From the NCBI GenBank assembly GCA_945952225.1, contig CAMFHP010000035.1, forward strand, positions 1-64,000: a stretch of 64,000 nt of DNA, in the 5' to 3' direction. The translations under genes were made by a program, and so were the position numbers. Below the pieces are notes generated by a model, which was not told the origin of the DNA, searched no databases, and was given only the letters and a program-made list of their open reading frames with translations. Below are positions 49,681-59,076 of this stretch, one piece after another (position 1 is the stretch's first letter; each line of letters opens with the position of its first letter). Source of the DNA: an uncultured Myxococcaceae bacterium. GTDB taxonomy: Bacteria > Myxococcota_A > Polyangia > Polyangiales > Ga0077539.

Positions 49681-51735
49681 ATGCGCCCGCGCTTTCATTC
49701 CTTCGTCGCGCTCGCGCTCGTCGCGCGGGTCGTGATCGGCTGCGAGACCACGCCCTTCCGTTGCCGCGTCGACACCCAGTGCGCCGCGGGCGCCGTCTGC
49801 ACGCCCAACGGCTTCTGCGCGGCCCGCGACACGCGTTGCCCGAGCGGCCTCCGCTTCACCGAGAGCGCGCGAAACCCCAACACCTGCGTCGCGCCGGGCA
49901 CGCTCGACGACGCGCCGACGGTCGACGCCACCGACGACCTCACGCCGACCGACGCGCCCGACGCCGCTGACGTGTCCGATCCTTCCGACGTGTCGGATTC
50001 CTCCGACGCGTTCGACGCGGCCGATGCGTCGGATTCTTCCGACGTGTTCGACGCCGCCGACGTGTCGGATTCTTTCGACGCATCGGACGCGGTGGATGTC
50101 TCCGACGTGGTCGACGCTGCCGTCGACCGCGCCGACGTGGGTGCCGACCCGTGCAGCGCGGAGCCCGTGCAGCTCGTGGGGCCGCTCTCGGGCACGCGGC
50201 TCCACAGCAACCGCGTGCAGCTTCGCGCGCGCAGCACGAACACCGCGGGCTCGATCGAGTACGCGCTCTCGCAGGATCCCACATTCGCGGTCGGCAGCTC
50301 CGCGATGGCGATCGTTGCGCGCGGGGCGATCGCGACGGGCACGTTCTCGTCGCTCACGCGCGGCGTGTACTACTGGCGCGCCCGCAAGCGATGCCCCGGC
50401 GACGAGCCGCGCGCGGGCACCGGCTGGGGCCCGGTGTGGAGCGTGTGGGTCGGCGGCGCGGGCGCGAGTCAGTCGCCCATCGGGTGGCTCTCCGACGTGA
50501 ACAACAACGGTCGCGGAGACCTCGTGTTCGGCACGCCGTCCGGCGGTGTGACCGACACCATCGAGGTGGTGCTCGACCGCGCGGGACAGCCGCCGACGCG
50601 CGTCGGCACGGGCCTCACGCGGAGCGCCCCCGCCTACACGGGCTTCGGACGCAGCGTAGCCATCGTGCCCGACATGAACGGCGACGGACGCGCGGAGATC
50701 GCCGTCGGCCACTGCGACCGCTCCGACACCACGTGCACGTCGGCGGTGCACCTCTTCACGGTGAGCACCGCGGGCACGATCGAGCCCCTCGGCGCGCCGA
50801 TCGCACCCGCGCCGACACTGCGCTTCGGCTTCAGCATCGCGGGGGTCGGAGACCTCGACGGCGACGGCTTCGGCGACCTCGCAGTCGGCGCGCCAGACCC
50901 CGACTACATGCGCGCGGGGAGCGTGTTCTTCGTGCGAGGCGGCCCCGTTCCTCCCTTCACGGTCGCGATGAACGTGCTCACGCGCATCGACCGGTCGACG
51001 GTGCCGCCGCTGACCAATTTCGGCTGGCGCGTGGCGGGCCCCGGCGACGTGACCGGCGATGAGATTCCCGACGTGGTGATCACCTCCTTCGAGCGCGCGT
51101 GGGTGTATCCCGGCACGGGCAACGCGTCGCTCGTGGGCGCCCCCATTGCCTTGCGTCTCACGGCTGCGGAAGAGGGCACCTTCGGGTTCAACGCGGTCGG
51201 TGCGGGCGACCTCAACAACGACGGCGTCGCCGACTTCGCGCTCGCGGCGCCCGGCGCGTCGGCCCTGCTCGGACGTGTGGGCGTGTACTACGGCCGCGTG
51301 CCCGCGACGCTCGTCGACGCTGCCCCCAACGTGATGCTCATGGGCACCGCCGCGGCGGGGCTCTTCGGGTACGCGATGGCCGGCGCGGGCGATCTCTTCG
51401 GCGATGGACCCGACTCGCTCGCGATCGGCGCGCCCGGCGCCGTGTCGGGGTCCGTGCGCATCCTCCGCGGGTCGGGCTCGTCGACGATCGAGCTCATTCC
51501 CGCGGCGGTCGATCGCTCGAACGTGCGTATCGGGCGCTCGCTCGCGATCGTCAGCGACACCGACGGCGACGGCTTCGACGACCTCGCGGCGAGCGGGATC
51601 CTGGTCGGCGACGCGGGCTCCGTGGGGAACATCCTCGTCGGGCGTGGCGGCAGCGGAGGGCCGCTGCTCTCACCGTGGTGGACGCGTCTCGTGGGCACCA
51701 CGTCGGCCTTCGGTCAGAGCCTCATGGGCCGCTGA
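49681..51735 (+). CDS. FG-GAP repeat lipoprotein with Asp/Ser-rich stalk
   Basis: 684 residues. Lipobox ARVVIGCETT, a short Cys-rich stretch (CRVDTQCAAGAVCTPNGFC), then a stalk of Asp, Ala, Ser, Val and Phe (DASDSSDVFDAADVSD) to about 155. Residues 165-260 form a fibronectin-like beta domain. From about 265 there are six or seven FG-GAP units with calcium loops DVNNNGRGDLVFG, DMNGDGRAEIAVG, DLDGDGFGDLAVG, DLNNDGVADFALA and DTDGDGFDDLAAS, enough for one propeller. It is the smaller relative of the giant protein encoded at 26903-30952 and probably also a surface adhesin. Confidence 0.88.
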   Translation: MRPRFHSFVALALVARVVIGCETTPFRCRVDTQCAAGAVCTPNGFCAARDTRCPSGLRFTESARNPNTCVAPGTLDDAPTVDATDDLTPTDAPDAADVSDPSDVSDSSDAFDAADASDSSDVFDAADVSDSFDASDAVDVSDVVDAAVDRADVGADPCSAEPVQLVGPLSGTRLHSNRVQLRARSTNTAGSIEYALSQDPTFAVGSSAMAIVARGAIATGTFSSLTRGVYYWRARKRCPGDEPRAGTGWGPVWSVWVGGAGASQSPIGWLSDVNNNGRGDLVFGTPSGGVTDTIEVVLDRAGQPPTRVGTGLTRSAPAYTGFGRSVAIVPDMNGDGRAEIAVGHCDRSDTTCTSAVHLFTVSTAGTIEPLGAPIAPAPTLRFGFSIAGVGDLDGDGFGDLAVGAPDPDYMRAGSVFFVRGGPVPPFTVAMNVLTRIDRSTVPPLTNFGWRVAGPGDVTGDEIPDVVITSFERAWVYPGTGNASLVGAPIALRLTAAEEGTFGFNAVGAGDLNNDGVADFALAAPGASALLGRVGVYYGRVPATLVDAAPNVMLMGTAAAGLFGYAMAGAGDLFGDGPDSLAIGAPGAVSGSVRILRGSGSSTIELIPAAVDRSNVRIGRSLAIVSDTDGDGFDDLAASGILVGDAGSVGNILVGRGGSGGPLLSPWWTRLVGTTSAFGQSLMGR

Positions 51736-51738
51736 AGA

Positions 51739-53388
51739 TCACCAGTCCGAGCCCGAGCCGCCGCAGTCGGAGCTGGCGCAGTCGGAGCTCGTGCAATCGG
51801 AGCTCGCGCAGTCCGAACTCGCGCAGTCGTAGCGTGCGCAGTCGCTGCTGGAGCTCGAATACGACGACGCGCTGTACGACACCGCGGCGGGCGGAGGCGC
51901 GGCGGCGTCGGAGATCGAGTGACGGAGCTGTTCGAGCGCGCGGAGCGAGAGCATCACGTCGACGGGATCGGCGCCCGCGGTGTAGAGCTCGGCCGCCTTG
52001 CGATAGGCCACGGCGTAGCGCGCGTGGAGGCCTCCCTCCGCGGTGCCCCACATCGTCGCGACGCGCTCGGGCGTGAAGTCGTTGAGCTGCCGTGACGACG
52101 AGAACATCTCTCGCCGCGCATCGTCGATCGCCTGCCTGCGCGTTGCGGCGGCGTTCGCGTCGGCGGCGACCACACCCACCTCGCGTTCGAATTCGCGCGC
52201 GGCGTAGGCCGCCGTCTCCAGCCGGTCGAGGGAGCGCGAGGCCACGGTGTCGCGCAGGGCCTGACCGCGCTGTTCGAGCGACGGGGCGGCGGCGACGGCG
52301 CGCGCGAGGCTCTGCTCCTCGGCGGCGAACGAGAGCGTCGGGTGCTCGCGCTTGAGGAGCGTGAGGTGCCGCCGCGCCTGCTCGAAGGCCGCAGGAAGCG
52401 ATGCGATCACCCTCGTCGCGGCTTCGAGCTTCGACGTGGCCTCGCCCGAGAGCGACTCGGCCCGTTCGAGCGGGACCAGCGCCGCACGAAGCTGCGCGAG
52501 CGCGTCGTCGACCTGCGGTTGCGCGTCGGGCGTGCGCGCCGACTGCACGCGGGCCTGCAGCGGCGCGATCGTGGCGCGCGGATCGCTCTGCGCTGTGCGA
52601 TACCCGGCGGGCATCGCGGCGGGCGCATCGGGGGCCACCGAGGGGAAGCGCTCGGCGAGTTCGAGGTAGCGACGGCACTCCGCTTCGAAGAGTGCGCGCG
52701 CCGCTTCGAAGGCGCGTCGACGACGGTTGCGCCGTGCTGCGAGGGCCGCGCCGAGACCCACGAGACCGACGCCGCCGAAGGCCACGCCGAGCGGGGTGTG
52801 ATCCGTGGGCGCTTCGGGCTCCACCGTCGAGGGGACGACCGGCTGCGAGGCGGGCTCCGTGGGTTGCGGCGGCGGCGCGGAGAGCGCGCGCTCCACGTCG
52901 TCGCAGAGCGCAACGGCGGCCATGCGCGTGGCCACGTCGACGCCCGAGGCCCGCGCGTTCGGACGGAACACCTCGCGCAACACGCGCTGCTGCGCCGCCT
53001 CGGGGAACACCCCGGTGAGCTGCGAGCCCACCACGATCCAGTTCCGCCGCGCATCGACCGCGACGACGAGGAGCGCCGCGCGACCGTCCGTCGATTCGCC
53101 GAGCCCCCACGTGCGAAAGGTCCGCAGCGCGAAGTCGCCGATGGACTCCGGTGCCGTGTCTCTCACCACGAGCGTGCCCACACGAACGCCCGTCGCGGCC
53201 CGCAACGCCGCAGCGCGCTGCTCGATCGCGAGGAGCGTGTCGCCCGACAGCGTGCCCGTCTCGTCGCGCACATCGCCCTGCGCCGGTGCGGCCTGCGTGG
53301 GCGGCTGGGCATACGCGAGCGACGGCGAGGCGAGGGCCACCGCCAACCACCAACCGATCGCGACCCACGTCGAGCGTCGAGCAGCCAT
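51739..53388 (-). CDS. TPM-domain membrane protein with Cys-Ser-Asp repeat tail
   Basis: 549 residues. Signal peptide ending SLAYAQ (about 30), TPM domain at about 40-165 (TLSGDTLLAIEQRA, LLVVAVDARRNWIVVG), membrane helix near 205-225, then a long helical cytoplasmic-side region with coiled-coil character. The tail SYSSSSSDCARYDC continues as four CASSD/CTSSD pentads and ends GGSGSDW. YgcG-like TPM proteins often end in Gly/Ser-rich tails; the Cys here are unusual and could bind metal or form crosslinks. TPM domains are proposed to act in membrane quality control or photosystem repair, not proven here. Confidence 0.85.
   Translation of the reverse strand: MAARRSTWVAIGWWLAVALASPSLAYAQPPTQAAPAQGDVRDETGTLSGDTLLAIEQRAAALRAATGVRVGTLVVRDTAPESIGDFALRTFRTWGLGESTDGRAALLVVAVDARRNWIVVGSQLTGVFPEAAQQRVLREVFRPNARASGVDVATRMAAVALCDDVERALSAPPPQPTEPASQPVVPSTVEPEAPTDHTPLGVAFGGVGLVGLGAALAARRNRRRRAFEAARALFEAECRRYLELAERFPSVAPDAPAAMPAGYRTAQSDPRATIAPLQARVQSARTPDAQPQVDDALAQLRAALVPLERAESLSGEATSKLEAATRVIASLPAAFEQARRHLTLLKREHPTLSFAAEEQSLARAVAAAPSLEQRGQALRDTVASRSLDRLETAAYAAREFEREVGVVAADANAAATRRQAIDDARREMFSSSRQLNDFTPERVATMWGTAEGGLHARYAVAYRKAAELYTAGADPVDVMLSLRALEQLRHSISDAAAPPPAAVSYSASSYSSSSSDCARYDCASSDCASSDCTSSDCASSDCGGSGSDW
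51763..51852. repeat. 15-bp degenerate tandem repeat encoding Cys-Ser-Ser-Asp pentads
   Basis: Six units based on GCAGTCGGAGCTCGC, each with 0-6 changes, in frame at the 3' end of the TPM-domain gene. Confidence 0.9.
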
Positions 53389-53426
53389 CACCGACGAAGC
53401 GCCTCCCGCGCGTTGTTCTGCGCGCG

Positions 53427-53432
53427 ACGGTA
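53427..53432 (-). promoter_or_regulatory. Putative -10 element TACCGT for the TPM-domain gene
   Basis: GTGATACCGTCGCGCGC matches the TGATAGCGTCGCGCGCC element before other genes except at one base of the hexamer. It lies 38 bases before the ATG, leaving a short leader with GGGAGG. Confidence 0.4.
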
Positions 53433-53478
53433 TCACGCCCCTCCGCCGCCCGCGGCGACGGAACTTCGTCGCGCGCGC

Positions 53479-54690
53479 TCAGACCTGCGGCGCGTACATC
53501 AGTCCTCGCGCGAGGAGCTGCCCCACGACCCCGGCGGCCTGGTCGCGGTTCATCCCGTGTCGCCCCAGTTGGGTGATCAGCGCGTCGCCACGAAACGCGT
53601 CGCACTGGTCGCGGAGCAGCAGCGCTGCGATCGCGAGCGGGCCCTGAAGCTCCACGGATTCACCCGCGCCGAGCGTGCACCGCACCGACTCCGTCCGCTG
53701 CGCGCCGCCCACGTTGCGCGTGCGCACGTCGAAGGCGACCTCGGGGCTCACGACGAAGGTCGCGCGCTCGTACTGCGCGCGGTCGAGGGGCGCGCGGAGC
53801 CCGTTGCCACGATGCGTGACGAGCAGCTCCAGCCGCGGACGCCACGTGAGCGCATCGACGAGCGCGTAGCGGTCGATCGCATCGAGCGACGCGGCGAGCG
53901 CACGCGCCTCGGGGTCACCGAGCACACGATCGAGGTCCCACTCGTCGGGTGAGCACCAGCGCAGAAACTGAAGGCCCGCGCCGTCGAGCAGCGACCACAG
54001 CGCGCGCACGTCGTAGCTCGTCTCGTTCACGTTGAGATAGCGGTCGACGAACTCCACGTCGCCCACCGTCGCGAGGTCGCGCCACGGGCCCGTGCGAAGC
54101 GCGTCGGCGCCCTGCGCGCGGGCGAGCACGCGCCCCGCGGCGAGGCGATCGGTGAGCGCGCGGTCGCGCGGTGCGAGCGCGTCGAGGGCCTTCACCGCGC
54201 GGTAGAGCGGCTCGCGACCCGAGCGGCCGTACACCATCAGCACGATCACGCCGTGCGGCGCGAGCACGCCGCGCAGCAGGTCGAGGCCGTGCGACGGATT
54301 CGAGAGGTGGTGCAACACACCCGACGAGAAGATCACGTCGTAGCCGCCCGGCGGCACGGCGAGCCCTTCGAGGGTCATGAGGTCGACCTCGGCGAAGGTG
54401 AGGTTCTTGAGCCCACGCCGCTCGGCCTCGCGGCGCGCCTCGGCGAGGCCCACGCGGTTCATGTCGACGGCGGTGAACTGCACGTCTCGTTGGAGCGTCG
54501 CGAGCGCGATCGCATCGACGCCGCGGCCGCACCCGGCGTCGAGCGCGCGGAGCGGACCCTTCGTCGCGCGACGCTGCTGCACCTCCGAGAGCAGCATCCG
54601 AACGTCGGAGGAGACGCGCATCGTGGGCGCCCCCGCGGGATAGGGCCAGGCTTCATACATCGCGCGCACGGCACGGGTGACGTCGTCCAT
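53479..54690 (-). CDS. Class I SAM-dependent methyltransferase with C-terminal accessory domain
   Basis: 403 residues from ATG 54690. The N-terminus holds MYEAWPYP, seen in a group of bacterial methyltransferases. The SAM site is in RALDAGCGRGVDA (about 48-60), the ribose-binding acidic residue in FTAVDMN, and motif IV-like FSSGVLHHLSNPSHG. Residues about 230-403 form a second domain that is not a methyltransferase fold by sight (LALRDQCDA-like helices, WHxxLG absent), perhaps substrate binding. The substrate is unknown. It lies between two envelope protein genes but has no signal peptide. Confidence 0.85.
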   Translation of the reverse strand: MDDVTRAVRAMYEAWPYPAGAPTMRVSSDVRMLLSEVQQRRATKGPLRALDAGCGRGVDAIALATLQRDVQFTAVDMNRVGLAEARREAERRGLKNLTFAEVDLMTLEGLAVPPGGYDVIFSSGVLHHLSNPSHGLDLLRGVLAPHGVIVLMVYGRSGREPLYRAVKALDALAPRDRALTDRLAAGRVLARAQGADALRTGPWRDLATVGDVEFVDRYLNVNETSYDVRALWSLLDGAGLQFLRWCSPDEWDLDRVLGDPEARALAASLDAIDRYALVDALTWRPRLELLVTHRGNGLRAPLDRAQYERATFVVSPEVAFDVRTRNVGGAQRTESVRCTLGAGESVELQGPLAIAALLLRDQCDAFRGDALITQLGRHGMNRDQAAGVVGQLLARGLMYAPQV

Positions 54691-54779
54691 GCGCGGGGTA
54701 CGTGGACGCGCGGCTCCCTTCGTCGACCCGCCTCGCATCGCACCGCGCGCAGACCGTGTGCGCAGGCGAGACAGCGCGC

Positions 54780-57353
54780 TCAGGGCGTGTAGCGCAGCGC
54801 CGTCGTGGTCGAGACCGACATGGGCGTGTTGAACGAGTGCTGGCGCCCCGCGGAGCCGTCGGGGCTCTCGATGCCCACCGTCGCCGAGTCGCCGGTCACG
54901 CGCCCCGCGAGCATGCCCGGCGTGAGCGCGCAGTAGTGCATCTCGATCGCGTCGGAGCCTTCAAACAGATGGGCCTGCATGGTGATGCGCGCGCGGCTGT
55001 CGCCGAAGGGGGCGAAGTCGGTCCACTGCACGACGAAGCGGCGGTCGGGCGCGGTGCCGACGGTGCGCACGAGCACGCGCGAGGTGGGCGAGGGAACGAG
55101 GTCATCCCAGAACGGCGCGACGAAGCGCGAGGGCGGCGCCGCGGTGGGAATGGGCTGGTTCTCGTACGCCGTCGAGGGCGTCGCCATCAGCGTCGGAAAC
55201 AGTTGCAGAAGCCCGTTCGTCGACACCGAGTATTCGAGCTCTCGCTCCCCGTAGAACTCGAAGGGAAAGGGAAGATCCGCGAGGGTCGACGCCGCATCAT
55301 CGCTCGCGAGACCCGCGAGCGCGGTGGCGCCGCTCATGTCGACGCACGCCGACGCGATGGTCGTCTCCGTGTACTCGCGGCGCGTGCGGGCCCGCACGTC
55401 GAAGCTGCCGTTCGTGGCGTTCGTCGCCCCGCCGACGGCCACGATCCACGTCGCGTCCGACGACGAGGTGTTCGTGTACGACAGGGTCTCGGTGCCGTTC
55501 ACGCCCGTGGCGTTGGTGCTCGCGAGGCACGCGCGCGCGCCGCACGCATCGAGCAGACGGATCACCGGGTCGACGTTCGTCGCGGGCCTCGCCGACACCG
55601 TGAGGAGCTCACCCGCAGGCACGGTCACGCGGTAGTAGAGCACCGTGCCCGTGGCGCCCGGGAGGCACGGGCCCGTGAGGTTCTCCGTGCCCGCGGCGCC
55701 GTTCTGCGCGACGAGCGGCGCGTCGGCGTCGGGGTCGAGCGTGAGCGCGCCCGCGCACGTCACGTTGGGCGGCGGCGCCACGATGCGCACCGATCCGTCG
55801 AAGGTGCCCGCGGTCGACGACACGCTCGACACCGCGACCACCACGCTCTGCGTCGCGAGGGCGGTGTTCGTCCATCGCAGCGTCTCGGCGCCGCCGCCGC
55901 CCGCCGCGTCGACGGAGGCGAGGCACGACGTCGACGCGCAGCCGCCGAGGAGCCGCAGGGCCACGTCCCACGACCCCGACGGACGCACGGTGAACGTCAG
56001 CGCGTTCCGCGGCGGCACGGCGGCCGTGTAGAAGAGCGTCGTGCCCTGCGCGCTCGCGAGGCACACGTCGTTGAGGCGCACGGTGCCCAGTCCCGGGCTC
56101 TCGCCCGAGAGCACCGCGCCGTCATCGACGCGCGTGGCCGACACGCACGCCGCGTTCGCGGGCGCCATGGGCGGCGTCGAGAGCGAGGCGAGCAGGGCGT
56201 AGGCTCCGCCGGTCATCCCGTTGCTGCTGCCCACGGAGAGCACCACCGGGAGCGGGGCCGCGCCGCGGTTGTCGAACACCGCCGTCGCCGTATCACCGGC
56301 CATGTACGACGTGCCGCTCGCGAGACACGCGGTGGCCGTGCACGACGACCGCGCGCGCACCACGGCCCGCCACGGAGCCGCCGAGCGCTCGGGCGTGGCG
56401 TGCACGGTCGCGCGCTGCCCCGGGGGCACGGTGAGCGTGAAGTACTGCTGTGGACCCCACTGATCGTTGAGGCATCCGCCCGCGGCGAAGAGGCCCTCGC
56501 GCACGTCGCCCACGACCTCGACGCCCGACACGAGCGCTGTGGCCCGCGCGCAGTCGGCGTTCGTCGAGGGCGTGAACGGCGCGAGCTCCAACGTGTAGGC
56601 GCCGCCACGCCCCGACGAGCCGTACTGCTCCAGCACGACGAAGTAGTCGCCGGGGTCGAGCACGCGACGGAGCATCGAAGCTGTGCCGCCCACCACGTCG
56701 TCGTTGCACGCGATCTCCGTCGAGACCGCGTCGCACGCGCGCCGCAGCAGGAGCACGGTGTCGTAGCCGCTCCCCACGGTCGAGAGCATCACGCCCGTGC
56801 GCGCCGTCACGCGAAGCGGAAACACCACCTCGGGGCCGCCCACGGAGCCGCAGGTCGACGTCGCGTTGCGGCTCGGTCCCGCGACCGTCCCCATCACCCG
56901 GTCGCCCTCGACGCGCAGCGCGGGCATGAGCGTGAGCGGACACACCGTCGGCGCGCCATCGCTCGCATCGGCGGCGCCATCGTCCGTCGACGCATCGGTC
57001 ACATCGCGCACGTCGTCCCCTGCGTCGACCACGTCGTCGGCGTCACCGACGTCACTCGCATCGATCACGTCGTCGACGTCACTCGCATCGACCACGTCGT
57101 CGACGTCGCTCGCATCGGTCACGTCGTCGACGTCGCTCGCATCGATCACGTCGCCCGCGTCGCGCACATCGTCTGCGTCGCCCACGTCGCCCGCGTCGCG
57201 CACGACCGCGGCCTCGTCGGCGCCGTCGCGCGCATCACCCGCGTCGCGCTGCGGACCCGCGTCTCCGTTCACCACCGGCGCATCGGTGCAGGCGCTCGTC
57301 GCGACAAGCGCGATCAGGCAGGGCAACCATCGAACGCGTGGGTGGCAGCGCAT
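54780..57353 (-). CDS. Large lipoprotein with Asp-rich stalk and repeated PPC-like beta domains
   Basis: 857 residues from ATG 57353, with GGAG seven bases upstream. Lipobox ALVATSACTD. A long acidic stalk (about 30-130) of DASDVDDV repeats follows. Residues about 140-640 contain four beta domains of about 120 residues resembling pre-peptidase C-terminal modules, each with ACxxATxL-type starts and a YTLEL or FDVRA-type strand. The last domain (about 660-857) starts FPFEFYGERELEYSVSTNG and includes RFVAPFWDDLV, typical of a bacterial surface beta domain. No protease domain is present, so it is probably structural or adhesive. Confidence 0.8.
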   Translation of the reverse strand: MRCHPRVRWLPCLIALVATSACTDAPVVNGDAGPQRDAGDARDGADEAAVVRDAGDVGDADDVRDAGDVIDASDVDDVTDASDVDDVVDASDVDDVIDASDVGDADDVVDAGDDVRDVTDASTDDGAADASDGAPTVCPLTLMPALRVEGDRVMGTVAGPSRNATSTCGSVGGPEVVFPLRVTARTGVMLSTVGSGYDTVLLLRRACDAVSTEIACNDDVVGGTASMLRRVLDPGDYFVVLEQYGSSGRGGAYTLELAPFTPSTNADCARATALVSGVEVVGDVREGLFAAGGCLNDQWGPQQYFTLTVPPGQRATVHATPERSAAPWRAVVRARSSCTATACLASGTSYMAGDTATAVFDNRGAAPLPVVLSVGSSNGMTGGAYALLASLSTPPMAPANAACVSATRVDDGAVLSGESPGLGTVRLNDVCLASAQGTTLFYTAAVPPRNALTFTVRPSGSWDVALRLLGGCASTSCLASVDAAGGGGAETLRWTNTALATQSVVVAVSSVSSTAGTFDGSVRIVAPPPNVTCAGALTLDPDADAPLVAQNGAAGTENLTGPCLPGATGTVLYYRVTVPAGELLTVSARPATNVDPVIRLLDACGARACLASTNATGVNGTETLSYTNTSSSDATWIVAVGGATNATNGSFDVRARTRREYTETTIASACVDMSGATALAGLASDDAASTLADLPFPFEFYGERELEYSVSTNGLLQLFPTLMATPSTAYENQPIPTAAPPSRFVAPFWDDLVPSPTSRVLVRTVGTAPDRRFVVQWTDFAPFGDSRARITMQAHLFEGSDAIEMHYCALTPGMLAGRVTGDSATVGIESPDGSAGRQHSFNTPMSVSTTTALRYTP
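57048..57155. repeat. Four tandem 27-bp units encoding an acidic stalk
   Basis: Units start at 57048, 57075, 57102 and 57129 and differ by one to three bases. They encode DDVIDASDV-type nonapeptides in frame on the minus strand. Confidence 0.9.
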
Positions 57354-57390
57354 CGGGGACTCCGTCGTGTCGGGCGAGGCGACGGCCGCC

Positions 57391-57396
57391 ACCATA
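57391..57396 (-). promoter_or_regulatory. Putative -10 element TATGGT for the PPC-like lipoprotein gene
   Basis: GCGTATGGTGGCGG lies 37 bases before the ATG at 57353, so the leader would be about 30 bases and carry the GGAG site. The upstream lipoprotein gene on the same strand ends 9 bases before, so this would be an internal promoter. Confidence 0.35.
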
Positions 57397-57404
57397 CGCG
57401 AAGA

Positions 57405-59015
57405 TCACCACGCGCAGAACGCGATCCCGTCGTAGAGATAGCCCGCGCGCGAGGCCTCCATCGCGTCGGCCGAGAGCACGAAGCGGTGCGCTTCCACGTC
57501 CGCGCGTACGAGCTGGTAGCGCAACACGGCCACGGTGCCCGCGGGGCACACCCCGCTCGCTGCGACGGCGCATCCGACCTGCGCGGCGCGCCAGCCATCG
57601 CGCACGAGAAAATCGCGCTCCATCTGCGAGACCGTGAGCACGTGGTCGACGCGCGGCCACGCGGTGCTCGGGCCGCGGTCGAGCGCATAGAGCGCGGCCG
57701 TGTTCCGCGGGCACACGCCAGGGCCGTACACCGTGAGGTACCGCGGGTTGTCGAGCGTCGCGCGTGCGGACTCGCCGCCCATGCCGAGGGCCATCGTGAG
57801 CGCATCGGATTCGGCGCTCGTCGTCGTGAGCTCGTAGTGACGAAAGCGCTGCCCCGACGAACCCTCGGTGCCCGCGTCGCCGTCGAGTCGGTCGATGCCC
57901 CACCGCGCGATGGCGATGCGCGGCGGCACCGGCGCGCAGGCCATGCCCGGCGTCGGGCAGCTCGTCACCGGACAGTCGTCGTCGGTGCAGCACGCGTCGG
58001 CGGCCACACATCGCGTCGCACCGCAGAGGCGCTGTCCGCGCGGGCACCCGCACTGCGCGCCGGGCGTCGGACACACGAAGCCCGCGGGGCAGTCCGTGGC
58101 GTCACAGCACGTGCCCGTCGGAATGCACTGCGACCCGCACGCCCGCGATCCCCGCGCGCATCGGTTCATGCCGCTGCAGAACGCGCCCGCGCCGGGACAC
58201 ACCCCGTCGGTGCAGTCGGCCGTGGTGCAGCACGCGCCCGCGGCGATGCAGCTCCCGTTGCAGCTCCGCGTGCCGAGCACGCAGCCCGCGCTGTCGCGGC
58301 AGATCGAGCCCACGGTGGGGCACAGAAAGCCCGCGGGGCAATCGCTGTCGGCGCAGCACCCGCTCTCGGCGATGCAGCGCGCGCCGCACATCCGCGTGTT
58401 CTCGCGGCACGAGCACTGACCGCCCGGACGCGAGCACGCGCGCCCGCCGGTGCAGTCGCTGTCGGCGCAGCACGTTCCCGGTGCGATGCAGAGCGGCCCG
58501 CACGCGCGCCATCCCCCGGTGCACGCCGCGGCGCCGTCGGGCAGAAACGCGTCGGCCATCACCGCGCCATCGCCCTCCACGGGCCAGCTCACGTCGCCCG
58601 CCGCGCCGTCACCCGCGAGGGGAGCGTCGCCCGCTGCACCATCACCGACCGCGAGATCGTTCGGTACCGAACCATCGCCGGTCGCCGTGCCGTCGATGCC
58701 CCCATCGCGCACGCCGCCGAGCACCGCGCCGTCGGCCGCGAGCACCGCGCCATCGCCTGCGAGGGTTCCCACCAGCGCCCCATCGGAAGCGACCACCGCG
58801 CCGTCGGGGAGCACCGTGCCCAGCACCGCGCCGTCGGGCTGCACGGCCACGGGGAGCGCGCCGCCGTCGAGACCGTTCGGTACCGTACGATCGAGCACGT
58901 AGAGGCCCGCGGCGTCGTAGGACGCATCGGGCATCACGACGCTGCCCGCGCTCGTGCACGCGGCGAGGGAGAGCAGGGCGAGGCACGGGCGGGCGCGGGG
59001 CGTCACGGGGCGCAT
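57405..59015 (-). CDS. Cys-rich lipoprotein with DGAVL repeats and DUF5648-like C-terminus
   Basis: 536 residues. Lipobox LLSLAACTS. Residues about 50-165 repeat DGAVLGTVLPDGAVVASDG-type units (Asp, Gly, Ala, Val). Residues about 165-355 contain about six Cys-rich modules with CCxDxDC and CGARCI/CNGSCI cores (for example CCADSDCPAGFLCPT). The last 150 residues look like DUF5648: ALYALDRGPSTAW, DHVLTVSQMERDFLVRDGW, ending YLYDGIAFCAW. That module is a lectin-like beta fold in other proteins. Function unknown; carbohydrate binding is a guess. It lies 51 bases upstream of the next lipoprotein gene on the same strand. Confidence 0.82.
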   Translation of the reverse strand: MRPVTPRARPCLALLSLAACTSAGSVVMPDASYDAAGLYVLDRTVPNGLDGGALPVAVQPDGAVLGTVLPDGAVVASDGALVGTLAGDGAVLAADGAVLGGVRDGGIDGTATGDGSVPNDLAVGDGAAGDAPLAGDGAAGDVSWPVEGDGAVMADAFLPDGAAACTGGWRACGPLCIAPGTCCADSDCTGGRACSRPGGQCSCRENTRMCGARCIAESGCCADSDCPAGFLCPTVGSICRDSAGCVLGTRSCNGSCIAAGACCTTADCTDGVCPGAGAFCSGMNRCARGSRACGSQCIPTGTCCDATDCPAGFVCPTPGAQCGCPRGQRLCGATRCVAADACCTDDDCPVTSCPTPGMACAPVPPRIAIARWGIDRLDGDAGTEGSSGQRFRHYELTTTSAESDALTMALGMGGESARATLDNPRYLTVYGPGVCPRNTAALYALDRGPSTAWPRVDHVLTVSQMERDFLVRDGWRAAQVGCAVAASGVCPAGTVAVLRYQLVRADVEAHRFVLSADAMEASRAGYLYDGIAFCAW

Positions 59016-59059
59016 CTTCGCGCCACGCGCGTCGGGCGTTCAACGTGAAGCGTTGGTGG

Positions 59060-59065
59060 TAGCGT
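59060..59065 (+). promoter_or_regulatory. Putative -10 element TAGCGT for the APH-family gene
   Basis: GGTAGCGTCGCGCGCC lies eight bases before a GTG (59074) and 11 before the ATG (59077), so the mRNA could be leaderless or nearly so. Confidence 0.45.
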
Positions 59066-59076
59066 CGCGCGCCGTG

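Noticed and set aside
57048-57155. Possible CRISPR-like array
   Set aside because: Units are contiguous without spacers and lie in frame in a lipoprotein stalk.
54702-59048. 1448-codon plus-strand open frame
   Set aside because: Antisense to two lipoproteins; composition biased and without a start context.
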